NCBI GenBank assembly: GCA_936440205.1
Contig: OW387136.1
Span: 49,250,232 to 49,314,231, forward strand
DNA length: 64,000 nucleotides
Reading direction: 5' to 3'
DNA from: Lepidonotus clava
Lineage: Eukaryota > Annelida > Polychaeta > Phyllodocida > Polynoidae
Every line of letters starts with the position of its first letter. Within the stretch, counting starts at the first letter, position 1. This document shows, piece after piece, positions 1 through 11,362 of this stretch. Made by a program: the position numbers and the translations under genes. The notes beneath the pieces were generated by a model. It saw only the letters and a program-made list of their open reading frames with translations, ran no database searches and was not told the DNA's origin.

Positions 1-1471
1 ATGTGTCTAATCGGCCAGGCATGGTAAAGAATATTTCAGGGGAATATTTTCACACAATGTGCGGGTAGCGTTTTCCCCCCAGGAGTATATGCTTGATTTT
101 CTTGATTTTTTTCATTTCAAATCTATGCAGAATTCCTATTTTCTTTTATTCTTTTTTATTTTGTGAATATTAGCTTTTTAACAAATAGGCCTATTTGTTG
201 CAATTGGTTCTGCCAGTCCCAGCATCGACATTTGCATTTGCAGCTTGATTTATTTGACATTTGCGTTAATAATTTCAACAAAATGTGATACTCTTTCCTA
301 TGGAATAAATTATGATAACGATTATATAGACCTCAGATAGAGGGATAATGGGAAAGAGCTTGTTCATTAAAACGAATCTAGAAATGTTCATTTTCTAATG
401 ACCATATGAATGCTAGAAGGAGAATAGTCTTGAATATAGATTTGCATTTATGCTAACAGACATAGATCTATCATTAGATGCTGAATCCATACTGGAAAAA
501 CTTCACATGGAATCCGAAATCATAACAAAATAGGGCATTCTAGAGAAATAGGAAAAATTGCATCTGTTTTGGCATGAGAAGCCCCCAAAAATGTGGGCCA
601 AAAATGAGTAATGGATCACATTTGACCCTTACATAAACTGTTTATCCTCTTCAAATGAAATACAGGAAATAATATTATCTAAGTTTGAAAACAGTGGGTT
701 TTTAGTTTGATAAATAATCACTTTGGAAATTGAGAATTAATTGTGAAAACCTCTTCATCCCTAAATGCATTTGAAAATCAAAGTTTGCGATGAATGGTTA
801 CTGATTCAATCATTTACAGAGTCTCTTAATGAGAACCAATGATAATATTATCTCACAACACGGTTCTTTTCAAAATCCTTGTCTATTTTTTCCTATGAGG
901 CACAGTTTATTCTCATGATATTTCATGCAATTTGTGATGTTGTATTTTAAATATAGAATCAACTGCAATGGATTCAAGAGAACGTGTCTTAAACTACGTT
1001 ATAAGTCTACAGCAGTGACTGATAGATATATAATAGGAGCATTTGAATTCAAGTCGTTCTCCTGTATGGCAGTGTGAATGTCTTTTATATTCAATCAATG
1101 AAACACGAAGCACCCTGAATACCGCTGTCAAACGGTGAAACATGCCAGGTAATAATAGTTTGTAACATTCACTTACATCCTTCACTTGTCGTTTTAGTCG
1201 ATAATCATTTCTCAATTGGATAAGGTAAGCTTCATGCCATAGATAACGTTCTAAGAAGTTTTTCATAGATTCACATAATTAATTATGAATAAGTTGCCAA
1301 GCTACGTGTCCATTCATAAATCACTTTAACTACGTTTCACTGGTAGATTCCTTCAAATCTGATAAATTAAATTAGCAAACATGCATTTGCCCATCAAAGT
1401 TAGTTGGACATGTGAATGAAGATTATGAATGAAGATTAAGTTTCAGTGGGTACTTCTGAGTCAAGACTCAC
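1..1471. other. AT-rich stretch downstream of the secreted-protein gene
   Basis: No coding segment, RNA gene or clear repeat was recognised. It lies 3' of the minus-strand gene and should hold its 3' UTR. TTTATT (AATAAA on the minus strand) occurs near 146 and 250, more than 1.2 kb beyond the stop, so neither is a convincing poly(A) signal. Confidence 0.4.
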
Positions 1472-3391
1472 TTATATTTGATGCTCAACTAAGTGCATTA
1501 AGTTCAAAGTCACCATCACCCACACAGATGCACCCAGTTGTATGGCTGACCCCACAGGGTCACTAAAGGTAAAGTTCATAAAGGTCAGATCCTCAGGTCC
1601 TATGTACTCTGGGCGGGCCTCCTCTCCTGTGGGAGCTGAAGAGACATTGGTGGACAGAGTAGGTCTGGTGGTGGTGGTTGTACACTCATGGGGCACATCA
1701 TAGAGGCTGAGAACCAGCATAGAGTCTGTCTTCTCCCCTGTTAACTCATATCTATAGGCCGTGTCCTCATCACAGTCTGTTCCTGGCAGGTAGAAGAGGT
1801 CTCTGGATGCCTTGAACACCCAGCAGCTGAACTGACCCGAAGCGCCTTCGGTCGAAGTAATCACAACTCGTCCACTGCGCCTTGCATCGAAACTCGCGAG
1901 ACACACATGACTTGTCATCCTACTTGCCGCTCCCCAGGCATCACATTCAGCATTTGTTCCTTGGATACTTAGTTCACTTGGGATACCACAAGGTACCCTG
2001 ATGTTGCCATAGCAACCAATCCCATCTTTAACAGTGTAGAAATTGAACAGAGGGTTAGGTGAAAATACATTGCAGTCCACGCTTTTGTCTATGAGGTCAT
2101 CTGTGGCTTTAATCAAATGTTTAAATCTATTGCTGACAGTATCAATAAGGTCAAATGTATCATCTGAACATAACTCACTCTGTAGATCTTCATCAGCGTC
2201 AAAGCCTTTTGTTAGGTAGGATATTTTGCCAAGCCGGTACTGTGCCACGGTTGCAGTGCGTAGTCCCACTTCAATACATGTTACCTTTGGAGAGCAGCCG
2301 TCATAGAGGTTATTGTAGAGAGGGATCCTGAAAACACCATCACCTGTCATCTTTCCTTCAGCCGCACATTCATACAGACCCTGGTCTGGAAAATGCACAC
2401 CAGTTGTCGTAAAATTCACCTCTGTCTGACCATCCATCAGGAGCCAAGCACCGACAAGCGATTCGTCTATCGTTCCCCCAACGAGCTGCGGTGAGCGGTT
2501 GGACCCTGATAAACGGGTCAACTTGAAAGCCATTCGGTTTGGCCCCTCAGTGAACTCAGGTGTTGGGTCACAAACCAAGTCCAGAAAGAGTACCATTTCC
2601 ATGTGGTCCTGTTTTTCTGTGGCCTTAGTCATTCGGGCACACCAGTAGTTTGGACTGTTTTGGGCCCGGATGACAAAAAACACAAGGTCATACTGTTCCC
2701 ACACACCCAACACTTGGAGGCTCTGTTTCTTGGCCATCAGCAGGCCTTCAGGTATGCACTGTGTGGTGTGGAAGTTAACGGTGATGGCATCTCGAGACAG
2801 GCATCCAAGCTCAATCACTGGTGAGGGCTGGGTGGCGTCACATTCTGGGACGTTCATGTTATTGTTCAACTGGAAGGTATAGCCACCGACGTAGTGAGAG
2901 AAGTCAGCTGAGACAGGTTGGCCCTGTTCTGGTGTTTGCACCACCATTGGCCAGTGCTCCGTATACAATCTATCACACGATACCTCTGCAACATCAGTCG
3001 TACTCGGGGAATGGCGAAGCAGAACTACACCTTTGCTCTGCAAGTAGAACTCCATGCACACAAATGTCACATTAACACCCTCCTGCATATGCTCGACCAC
3101 ATATGCCCCCTCTAGTGTTGCATTCAGGCACTTGCGGGTATAAGACTTCTCTGCAGGAATTGCCCTGAAGCCAGCTTTGACCTTAGCTGTCATGATGTCA
3201 CTGGAGAAGGTGACTTCAATGAGGTGGTGGTCGGGGCCGAAGCTGCCCTGTTGACGTACCTTGTAGAGCCAAGCCCCACCTGGTGATGACTGCAGGAACT
3301 TGGGGAAGTTACAGGAGGTGGTGACGAGGGACGGGGCCTGGAGCAGGACCCACAGGAACAGAAGCACACGGGAAAGGACGATGGCTATCAT
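1472..3391 (-). CDS. Secreted, probably GPI-anchored cysteine-rich protein of the DUF7042/7043/7044/7045 type
   Basis: The reading frame encodes 639 residues in one exon. I chose the ATG at 3391: the frame continues six codons upstream only through a TTG, and that part crosses a good splice acceptor (pyrimidine tract then CAG, exon starting at 3396), so a separate 5' UTR exon is likely. Residues 1 to about 23 form a signal peptide. Four cysteine-containing modules follow, at about 27-134 (opening SCNFPKFLQ, with GGAWLYK and FVCMEFYLQSKG), 139-275, 289-385 and 440-565 (CYGNIRVPCGIPSELSIQG). This order resembles the multi-DUF704x extracellular proteins of arthropods and other invertebrates, whose function is unknown. 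A Thr/Ser-rich linker (about 571-592) and a hydrophobic tail (about 614-636) with only a few residues after it suggest GPI anchoring; a single membrane anchor is the alternative. Sequons lie near residues 90, 107, 298, 326, 582 and 606. Family assignment is from memory of motifs, not a search. Confidence 0.85.
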   Translation of the reverse strand: MIAIVLSRVLLFLWVLLQAPSLVTTSCNFPKFLQSSPGGAWLYKVRQQGSFGPDHHLIEVTFSSDIMTAKVKAGFRAIPAEKSYTRKCLNATLEGAYVVEHMQEGVNVTFVCMEFYLQSKGVVLLRHSPSTTDVAEVSCDRLYTEHWPMVVQTPEQGQPVSADFSHYVGGYTFQLNNNMNVPECDATQPSPVIELGCLSRDAITVNFHTTQCIPEGLLMAKKQSLQVLGVWEQYDLVFFVIRAQNSPNYWCARMTKATEKQDHMEMVLFLDLVCDPTPEFTEGPNRMAFKLTRLSGSNRSPQLVGGTIDESLVGAWLLMDGQTEVNFTTTGVHFPDQGLYECAAEGKMTGDGVFRIPLYNNLYDGCSPKVTCIEVGLRTATVAQYRLGKISYLTKGFDADEDLQSELCSDDTFDLIDTVSNRFKHLIKATDDLIDKSVDCNVFSPNPLFNFYTVKDGIGCYGNIRVPCGIPSELSIQGTNAECDAWGAASRMTSHVCLASFDARRSGRVVITSTEGASGQFSCWVFKASRDLFYLPGTDCDEDTAYRYELTGEKTDSMLVLSLYDVPHECTTTTTRPTLSTNVSSAPTGEEARPEYIGPEDLTFMNFTFSDPVGSAIQLGASVWVMVTLNLMHLVEHQI

Positions 3392-3396
3392 TGTGT

Positions 3397-5722
3397 CTGA
3401 AGGGAACAAAGAACAAACATAGTTAATGTGATCTGGTAAACAAAATGTCAGTATGAGTTGTATTATGTATGGTACAATTACAAAAAGTCAATGCACGCAC
3501 AGTAAATTTCTCATTTGGTTTAGTGACCTTATATTAGTTGTATATGATTTATACCCATCCTAATTCTGCAATATATCCTTTACTTTCACTTTTATACAAT
3601 GCAGTGAACCAAGAGGTTTACATTACATGGTTACCAATCATTTAAGATGTTCCGAGTAAAACATGATTTAAAAACCTTACTTGCTTTTGAAAAAGGTAAC
3701 AAAACAAAACAAAAATACACTGAATACGTAGTGATAAAATCATTTTATGACATAATAGCAGCGGTATTTCGTTTTTAATAAGGGGGAGATGAATATAATT
3801 TGTTTGAAGTATGCACAACGCCCAGTGTCTCCAAAAGGTTCCTTGTTGTTACTGTTTTTCTGTATCACAATTATAACCAATAGATTATATAACAATAATC
3901 TTGTATGTATAGCAATGGAACGATTTAATTTTTTTCATCAGGTCTTTTGTTGTAATCAACTTTGTATAATGAAAATGAAGATAAATAATGTGATAGGTTA
4001 ACAATTACGCACATTGTGTTTTGTTCATCTATTGATGACCCAAGACTGATAGAATGAGGTTAGCTGAAAATGTTGGCAATAGTTATTGGTTTCAATTGAC
4101 CATCTTCCAAATGTAGCTATACAGACACTTGTACATTGAATTACTAAGTTCTTCTTATCCCACTAATATTCCCAATGGGGCTTATGAGTCTGACTGATTA
4201 CTGCAATATGGGTTAATTATCTGATTGATTTCGTTTAACATATAGGAAGGTTATATTCTAATACAAAATGTGGGAACAATGAACAGTGCCAAGGATAATG
4301 TTGTAAATAGTGGTATTACCCAATAATTTTGATGAATGATACTGCATGGGGAGGATATCTCCTTACCATGCATTAATATCAATGCTCTATCATTCAATTT
4401 AAACATGTTATGTAATATAGGATGCTAGAAACTACACGATAGAACATAATGACCGTTTTCATTTATCGTTTACATATCATCATTTTCATATATACAACTA
4501 TTGGAAGAGCACACATCAGGCCTATATGACATAGTTTTGATTCAATGATAATAAGAATGTCATGCAAATCCACGGTAACAGCCATGAGAATCCTAAATGT
4601 ATGCTCTAAATTTGATTTAATTTCAATAACATTGCTCATCTTTATCACATCTGCATATACGAATTCCCAGAAGATCCATTTAAGATCGCCCTAGGAATTC
4701 CCGGAGATCAACCTAAGATTAAATCCAGATCCTCTTCAAATATAGTATACCCCCAATATACCCCGATGATTATTGATGCGCCTAAGAATAATTAAGATAC
4801 CCTCTAATATGAACTGATCTGTATGTATACATATACCCACAGTCATACCCAATTAATCTGAGTATCCTGCAAGGATCCCGTGCGTACTTAATTCCTGAAA
4901 ATACATGTGGTTTCATGTGCATAATGCATGGACCATCCCCGGAGATAACGTGTCTAGTTCTGCACGCTTAAAATTTACCTTTGAAATGTTTTTTCGAATA
5001 CGGATATTAAAAAAAAAAAACCAGGATACTGTAAAGAATTTGAATAAAATTATAAAATGAACGGTGTTGAAGTATGGAGTGTTTCAGTGATCATACTTGC
5101 CGATTATGTCGCATGAATTTCTATGTATCAGCCATTATGACCGGTCACATCTATTCCTGTGACGGGGTAGATTTTGTTTGGCTGTTTTTGTTTTCTTTTT
5201 TTATCTTTTATTTATAGATGATTGATTTCTATTGAGTAAGACGCACAAATTAGATTCTACAAGAAAGACGGTGTAACTGATATGGTTCTATGCAATAAGC
5301 TAAGCCCTTTTGGAGGCTTAGTGATATGCGTCATGTATGGAATTAAAAAGATAGTGACATGGGACATGGCAATTCATTAAATTCGACAATCGACATGTGA
5401 CATCATGCAGGAATCCCCCCCCCCCCCCCCCTCCAAGGCCCCCATACGCGTGTCCATAGTCTCCAGGTCCTTCAGCAGTTAAGAATTACAATATGCGTAC
5501 CAGCATAGATATGTGAGAGTACCAGTTATAGCTATGTGGGTCACTTCATGAATCTTAAAACTATGTACTGCTGTTCGAGCATTTTAAGCTACGTGCCAGT
5601 CAAGTACAAGATAGGCTAAGATCCCGGGGCTAAGATACAAGTACACCTACTGCGATTGGCCCTCCGTCGCTAGCGTAGGACTCCCTAGATCCCTAACTAA
5701 TTCAAAAGAAAATATCCCTCAC
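3397..5722 (-). other. Probable 5' UTR intron / upstream region of the secreted-protein gene
   Basis: This stretch lies between the acceptor at 3397-3398 and the possible promoter near 5.73 kb. It is AT-rich and I see no coding exon. It holds a C17 run at 5415-5431. At about 4660-4710 there is a degraded, inverted relative of the GGAAATCC repeat found at 6.09 and 26.19 kb. Calling it an intron is inference from the acceptor and the promoter-like sequence. Confidence 0.3.
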
Positions 5723-5766
5723 CATGCAGTGAACTTTTCACGCTTTGATCCTTGTCCTTTTATAAT
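5723..5766 (-). promoter_or_regulatory. Candidate TATA promoter and short first exon
   Basis: On the minus strand TATAAAAG occupies 5764-5757. About 35-40 bases downstream is a donor-like CTGCATG/GTGAGG, with the junction at 5723/5722. The DNA just upstream on this strand (5767-6000) is noticeably more GC-rich than its surroundings. This is the kind of arrangement expected for the 5' UTR exon implied by the acceptor before the ATG at 3391. The exon would be very short, so either the start site is further upstream or this is chance. Confidence 0.25.
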
Positions 5767-6087
5767 CTCAGTCCAATCCTGGGTGATCCCGAACCCTTTC
5801 TTTTCCGCGTACGTCCGTGTCGCCGGCTCCAGGGCTGTGCTCCTCTCCTTACAGATCTCTCACGGCACCAAAGCACCACTTTTGTATTTCCCGCCGGACC
5901 TCGTCTGATTGACCATGTGACCTGCTGGTCATGTCACGCTTCATTTGTTCCTGGGTGGCTATGGACCCCTGAGATCCACAGGGCGACCCGGGAATGTCTC
6001 TTAATACAAATATTACGTGTTATATCGGGGACGGATTTAGAGAGGGGTACCGTAACTGGAAATGGAAGCGAATATCCTCAATTAGAA

Positions 6088-6150
6088 GAACTTTAGGGAA
6101 TTCCAGAGGGAAATCCATGGAAATCCCGAGGAAATCAAGCAATTCTGAAT
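6088..6150 (+). repeat. Dispersed GGAAATCC-rich repeat, copy 1
   Basis: The segment contains repeated GGAAATCC-like words ending in GAGGAAATCAAGCAATTC. The same ending occurs at 26187-26235 in the same orientation, and a diverged inverted relative lies near 4660-4710. No terminal repeats were delimited. Confidence 0.5.
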
Positions 6151-6708
6151 GCAATATGTGGGGTATAAGGGGTTAAAAAAAACTTTGTAAAATACAAGAC
6201 ATTTCATACGCTAATTATTTAGATAGAAATGATATAACGACCTGCCTACTGTTTAAAAAAGTGTTCAGGTTTTCTCAAGCGAGAGGGAAAGACTTTTGTA
6301 AAATTAGATGGCATTAGGCCTATATATGTTTTTAACTTGAAAATCTGCAAAAAGAAACATTTAAAAAATACAAAAGTCCAAAAATAAATTTCCACACACA
6401 AATATCTGACATTGAAAATGGCTCCAAAACTTTATATTATATGATAATGCATATGGATATATCTAATAAATTGCTCCATAAACAATGATACACTTAACAC
6501 AAACAATAATTATGAGATTTTCCTTCATGAACACGTTGACCAGTGATTGAGGTGATGCCAACCATTCACAGAAGATGGAGCCACGTATCACTTTTTCAAT
6601 CAATGCAAAGAAGAAATTCAGCTCTGTTTTACCCACTTTCTCACTTAAATGATATACTTAGATATATTTTTTTTATGAATATATACCAAGAACATGGCAC
6701 ACAATATC

Positions 6709-7430
6709 ATGGGAGATTGTATTTCTTTTTATTTCCAATAATGACAACCAGTAGGACAGGGGCGGATACAGGTTTTTTGAAAGGGAAGGGGGCGGTATAA
6801 AGGGTAAGTACTGAAACCGCATTTGCGCTTATGATTTTATGAGTGGGTCAAGGGCGTTAGTATGGGGCTTTCTATTAAGTATATATGGGACGTGTATACC
6901 GCTAAATTCGACAGGGCGACACCAAAAGTGTGTGTGTGTGTGGGGGGGGGGGTCGTACTTTAAGTCGTACTCACTTCAATTTAATCACATTCAGACAATG
7001 ACACGTAACCCCCGATCTTACTGAAACTCGCAACTCACGGACAAGTCATAAATTATGGTCATAGGATAGGACTATTGTGATGAGCGCATCAACAAGAAAT
7101 TATGATTAAGACTGTCCTGACACAATGTATAAATATACCTTAAATTGATTTTTTACTTATAAAGAACAATAACGTGTAACACAAGAATATGGGAGATTGC
7201 ATTTCTTTTTATTTCCAATAATGACAACCAGTAGGACATACATACGTCAAGTCGTACTCGCTTCAACTTTATCACATTCAGACAATGACATGTAACCCCT
7301 GATCCTTGCCAGCGTACTCACTCCTCACAGTTTGGTTTAAGTACGGGAGAATGGAGTTATAGGATAGGACTATTGAGATGTGAATATTGACAAGAAACAA
7401 TGATTGAGACTGCTCTGAAATATGCAGTGT
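6709..7430 (+). repeat. Local tandem duplication, one copy interrupted
   Basis: Copy A (6709-6757 plus about 6951-7130) and copy B (about 7189-7430) share GGGAGATTG...TTTCTTTTTATTTCC, CAACCAGTAGGAC, GTCGTACTC, CACATTCAGACAATGACA and ATAGGATAGGACTATTG in the same order. Copy A is split after GTAGGAC by about 195 bases that copy B lacks, so copy B serves as the empty site. Confidence 0.75.
6757..6950 (+). mobile_element. Short CAGGGGCGGATAC-ended element inserted in one duplicate
   Basis: The insert begins CAGGGGCGGATACAGG, a terminus type common to small DNA transposons of marine invertebrates, and ends around a (GT)n-G11 tract. The boundaries come from comparison with the uninterrupted copy at 7189-7430. 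The right end is uncertain by several bases because of the G tract. Superfamily not assigned. Confidence 0.55.
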
Positions 7431-7457
7431 AAATGTTAATTCTAGATGTGTGCAGAA

Positions 7458-7800
7458 TATCTTTTATTCTATATCAGGATTCCAACCCGCATTACTTCAC
7501 TATTTCCCTGCCCTCTCAAAGCGGTGAACAATCAGAGGTGTACTGCCCCACAGGGCAATGACCCCTGTCTGCGCATACTTTCACTTATTCTTTTTCTGTT
7601 ATAACTAGAAATCTTCAACATTCTCAGCATACTTGATACATAATAAATTCAATACAGACCATGGAGCTTATTCAGCAATTGTCATTGTCCAAATTTGCAC
7701 ACACCTACGTCTTGGATCAAATCCTTCAACAGCATGTGTAAAGCAAGACAATAACAGTTGCTTCATGCCCCTTTGATCTATCCTACGTATTACAATATAG
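7458..7800 (+). repeat. Dispersed repeat (TTTGCACACACCTA family), copy 1
   Basis: It opens with TATTCTATATCAGGATTCCAA, contains CCCTGCCCTCTCAAA and TTTGCACACACCTACGTCT, and ends near TTGCTTCATGCCCCTTTGA. Matching blocks occur in the same order at about 59108-59395 (+) and in reverse at about 48540-48835. It is non-coding; no ends or target duplication recognised. Confidence 0.6.
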
Positions 7801-7808
7801 ACCCTATG

Positions 7809-7935
7809 TATCAGGGGCGGATCTAGAATGTGGAATAGGGACGGGGACTACATATATAGGTCAAAAACTATTACTTTATGGAGTTTCTACGTGAATGCGC
7901 CCTGATTTCCAAACTTTGTTTGAATTTGTGCACAT
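7809..7935 (+). mobile_element. CAGGGGCGGATCTAG-type transposon end fragment
   Basis: It starts CAGGGGCGGATCTAGAATG, closely like the terminus at 6757, directly after the dispersed repeat that ends near 7800. No matching inverted end was found, so the right boundary is arbitrary. Confidence 0.35.
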
Positions 7936-9151
7936 ACCACAATCAGTGATGCCTGGATTATGCCCATATCTGCCCATTACCTATATTTCTGTGGAGCGTT
8001 CAATTTGTAGATAGTCAGTTTTATTTTGTGGAAAACAGCATAATATAATTAATCGATATAGGCACAAAAGCATTTTGAGTCACTTTGTAGAATTAATATC
8101 AATTACACTTTTGTTGAAATATAAATATCTCAACTTGCATATAAAGCACTTAACAATTACGGTTTCTTTGTTGAGACTTTGCATATGTTTCAAAAACCCA
8201 GTAGGATATTAGTACAGTGTATGTATTAACTTTTAAATATATAAGTATCTATACATGCAGGTATAAATCTATAGAAATATCTGAGTTGACTTTAGTGTAA
8301 TTAAATCATTAAGCATTCCATTTTGAAGTAATATCTGACTTCCATTTATGTGCATGTTTATTCATATATATGTTCTGTAAAGTGGTTTATCAAATGTTAA
8401 GAAATAGGTGGGTGAATCTGTGTGTATAGGTCGATCCTAATAAATGTATTAAGATATCACCATTTCATAGTTATGAGTGCTCTAGGTTCAAGCTTACAAT
8501 AATCAATAAAATAATTATCAAATGAATATTCATTATATATCAAGAAATGCAAATGCAACGAATTGTACATTACAATGCAATAATTATTATGCAGGGACTG
8601 TATTTTACATTTTTACACATATTCCGTGAGTGACTGTACAGTGCAATACTTAGTTTATGATTTTAGCAAAAAGGTTCTTCACAGCATAGCTTTTAATGAA
8701 CAAAACTCAAACCATTAATACACAGTATGTACACGTACATTTCTGATAAAAACTGATGCTACAGGATATATTCTGCAATGCATTTGGCATTTGTAACAGC
8801 TTTACAAGCTACCATTAGAAAAAATCTATTTTTCATAACCCCTCGTGGTCACCCGAAAAATGACTATAAATTGACAGTATTCACGGGAACTAGCCAGATA
8901 GACAGTTTCCGGCGCGCACACCTATAACTTAAGGCTGGTGTTCGGCTTCTCAAAAGACCTACGTACGTTCCCATTTTCAGTCTACATTGAATTGTGCTCT
9001 CGACCTTTTAAAGTACAGTCGTGTTCCCTGATAGAAATTACATGTTATTAATGTAGTGTGATTGGCATTGCATTTGACACATGGCATTAACATAGGAAAC
9101 TACCTCAAAGGTTGAGAACCGGAGTTGATATGCATGGTATACATGGTTAAT

Positions 9152-9474
9152 CCCAGCCAAGCATGCGACGTTATAATGTTGCGTCAATGTTATTTTGATG
9201 GCTCACAGTAATGTAAATGAAGGTACTGCTGTGATGTCACATTGCAACATTATTGCAATGTTCTTCAATCAAAACTGAATGTTATATCATAACATTCCAT
9301 TTTGTCTAGGTATTGACTTGACAAAAAAAAAACACGTTTTGATAACGTTCTGATTCTGTGAGGGTCTCAACCTCACCACCAAATAACATACTGTTACATG
9401 TCATTTAATTATTAAAAGACTGACCAATAAAGGATAGTCGCAGTATGGCATTGTTAAGTCACACCTTGGCTGGG
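9152..9474 (+). mobile_element. CCCAGCCAAG foldback MITE, intact-looking copy
   Basis: CCCAGCCAAG at 9152-9161 is matched by its exact reverse complement CTTGGCTGGG at 9465-9474, giving a 323-bp element. The interior is an imperfect palindrome rich in AACATT/AATGTT words, for example TTATAATGTTGCG. The flanks are TTAAT on the left and TTATA on the right, hinting at a TTAA-like target. It carries no coding capacity. Related copies or remnants lie at 33.16, 38.12, 39.70, 56.05 and 57.90 kb. Confidence 0.8.
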
Positions 9475-9887
9475 TTATAACATCATGTAAATGATTATCC
9501 TTATTATACTGTAAACTCACTGTATGGAAACTACCTTAGTCTAATGTACCGATATAAGAATGACCAACCAAAGAAACTATACTAGCATCATTGACTATTT
9601 TGTGTTAAGTTCAAATATCAGGCATATGTGTTATTGGCACTGACAAAGTTGTATTTGTACCCTATTTGTAGCTTTGTGAGAACAAATTACTAGAACACTC
9701 TTCATTCCACTTTTGCAAATTACAAAATGATATTGATCATCTTTTCACTAAGAGTTAGAATTTAGAACAAAGACTGTATATTCATATTCTAAGACTATAC
9801 ATGCACTGCAGTAGTGCCACCTGGCTGATGAAATGTGAATCAGATTCTAGCAGGTTGTTAATCATTTCAGGTTGATAAAATCTATAC

Positions 9888-10055
9888 ATCTTTTTCATGA
9901 AAATGGCGCCACCCCGGTGGATTAAATTTGAAACAAATATCTAGGGCTTTCCCTATAGTTAACCTATATGAAGTGGGGTGACCCAGTTACCAAGAAACCC
10001 AGCCAAAAGGTAGGCAAGGTGGGGGACTGTACAGGTTCATGGGAAAGGTGTATAC
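9888..10055 (+). repeat. Dispersed GGCGCCACCC repeat, copy 1
   Basis: The segment carries ATGGCGCCACCCCGGTGG, AAATTTGAAACAA, GTTAACCTATATGAAGTG, GACCCAGTTACCAA and GGTTCATGGGAAAG. The same blocks occur in the same order on the opposite strand at 16552-16733, inside the transporter intron. Non-coding; superfamily unknown. Confidence 0.7.
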
Positions 10056-10542
10056 AGTAGGGAGGAAAATAGAGCTAACTCAGTAGATTTACAGTTACTG
10101 GCCAATAAAAATTCTTAATCCCAAATGGACCGAAAGCCTGACAGGGCAAGTAATAATAGTAATTGTATATACTTTGAACAAATAATACACCTGGTGCCCT
10201 CTTTTGAAACATTTTGGAACAATTATACATCAAACACTGGTACCTTTTTTTAGTATCATGAATTATGGCAGTAACAGTATCAATGAATTCCTTATAAGAG
10301 TTTAGTGAAAATGCTTTCTCCCTCCGTAGAAATTTTAGTGAGATGTAACGCTCAACAGAAACAGAACACGAAGCCAAAAGTGCACCACCATACTAACTAT
10401 GGAATGTCTGTGAGAAACTTGACTGTTAAAAGCTTACAGAATTAAAGATATATCTATCTTTATGTTTAAGGTCTAGGGAAATCTAAATTGCAGGACTTGA
10501 TACACATCTTGAACAAGGAGACTCTCCCTCCCCGTGCTGTTC

Positions 10543-10813
10543 ACAAAGTGCTATACCCATGGGGTTTTCTGAGGGTGTCCATAATCCCTCAGATATTGAA
10601 AGATTAAGGTAATGGAACATAAAACATAATGAGTTGTGTGTAAATTTCCATCTGGACCCCCTCAAATTTTATTGAAACCCCTTTTGAATTACTTGGAACA
10701 CCCTCAGATGTACATGGAACTCTTTAGATTTACTTGAAACCTCCTGATGTTTACCTAAAACCTATTCAGATTTTCCCAAAAAACCCTCACATTTTAGGGC
10801 TCAGTATGGCCCT
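10543..10813 (+). mobile_element. Diverged relative of the CAGTGGCGTACCCAG MITE
   Basis: It shares with 45398-45660 an opening ATACCCATGGGG...GAGGGTGTCC, several spaced ACCCCCTCA-like words and the closing TTTAGGGCTCAGTATGGCCC. The terminal bases have decayed, so the boundaries are approximate. Confidence 0.5.
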
Positions 10814-11157
10814 GTCATACTTCTGCATACTCTTTATATAGATATCCATTTGTAGCAGTCATCATACTATCATAAAAATATGCTATGCCTATTACCAACT
10901 GTAGCTAATTATAGTACTATTGGATCATGTGTAACAGGCACTTTAATATATCACACTAACAATGTAGCAAACAGGGTAACTTCTTGGACCCCACAGTCCC
11001 CTTATTTGGCAATATTTTGCTGTCAATTCTGAAAGTCCTAGGTTGCATTGTACATGTACACTACAAGAATACATTGAAAATATTAAAGTGTACTGAGATA
11101 TTGTTCCCATACTAAGATACTCCCCATTCATTTTGGTTATAGATCCCTGGCTCTTAA

Positions 11158-11358
11158 GGCGGTATTACACTACATGACTTAAGCTGCGCATGTCGCGCAG
11201 ATGTCACAGATATTAGAGATAGAATTTTTTGTTTCATGCATGTGAGATACTCCAAATTGCCAATTTCTAACAATTATATCACTCCTGAATGCAACTTGTC
11301 TGTAATATCATCATATCGTGTTGATATTGCAGCCCAACTCATGTAATGTGATACTGCC
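11158..11358 (+). mobile_element. TTAA-flanked MITE (piggyBac/Kolobok-type), 201 bp
   Basis: GGCGGTATTACACTACATGA at the left is matched in reverse by the right end (CATGTAATGTGATACTGCC). TTAA lies immediately outside both ends (11154-11157 and 11359-11362), as expected for a 4-bp TTAA target duplication. Relatives lie at 51905-52034 (one end) and 56558-56924 (both ends). TTAA target use is characteristic of piggyBac and Kolobok elements; which of them is not resolved. Confidence 0.75.
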
Positions 11359-11362
11359 TTAA

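Noticed and set aside
2603-3115. Several plus-strand frames of 65-84 codons
   Set aside because: They are shadows of the minus-strand secreted-protein gene.
1472-3409. Longer start giving six extra N-terminal residues
   Set aside because: The extra codons start at TTG and cross a good splice acceptor; the ATG at 3391 gives a better signal peptide.
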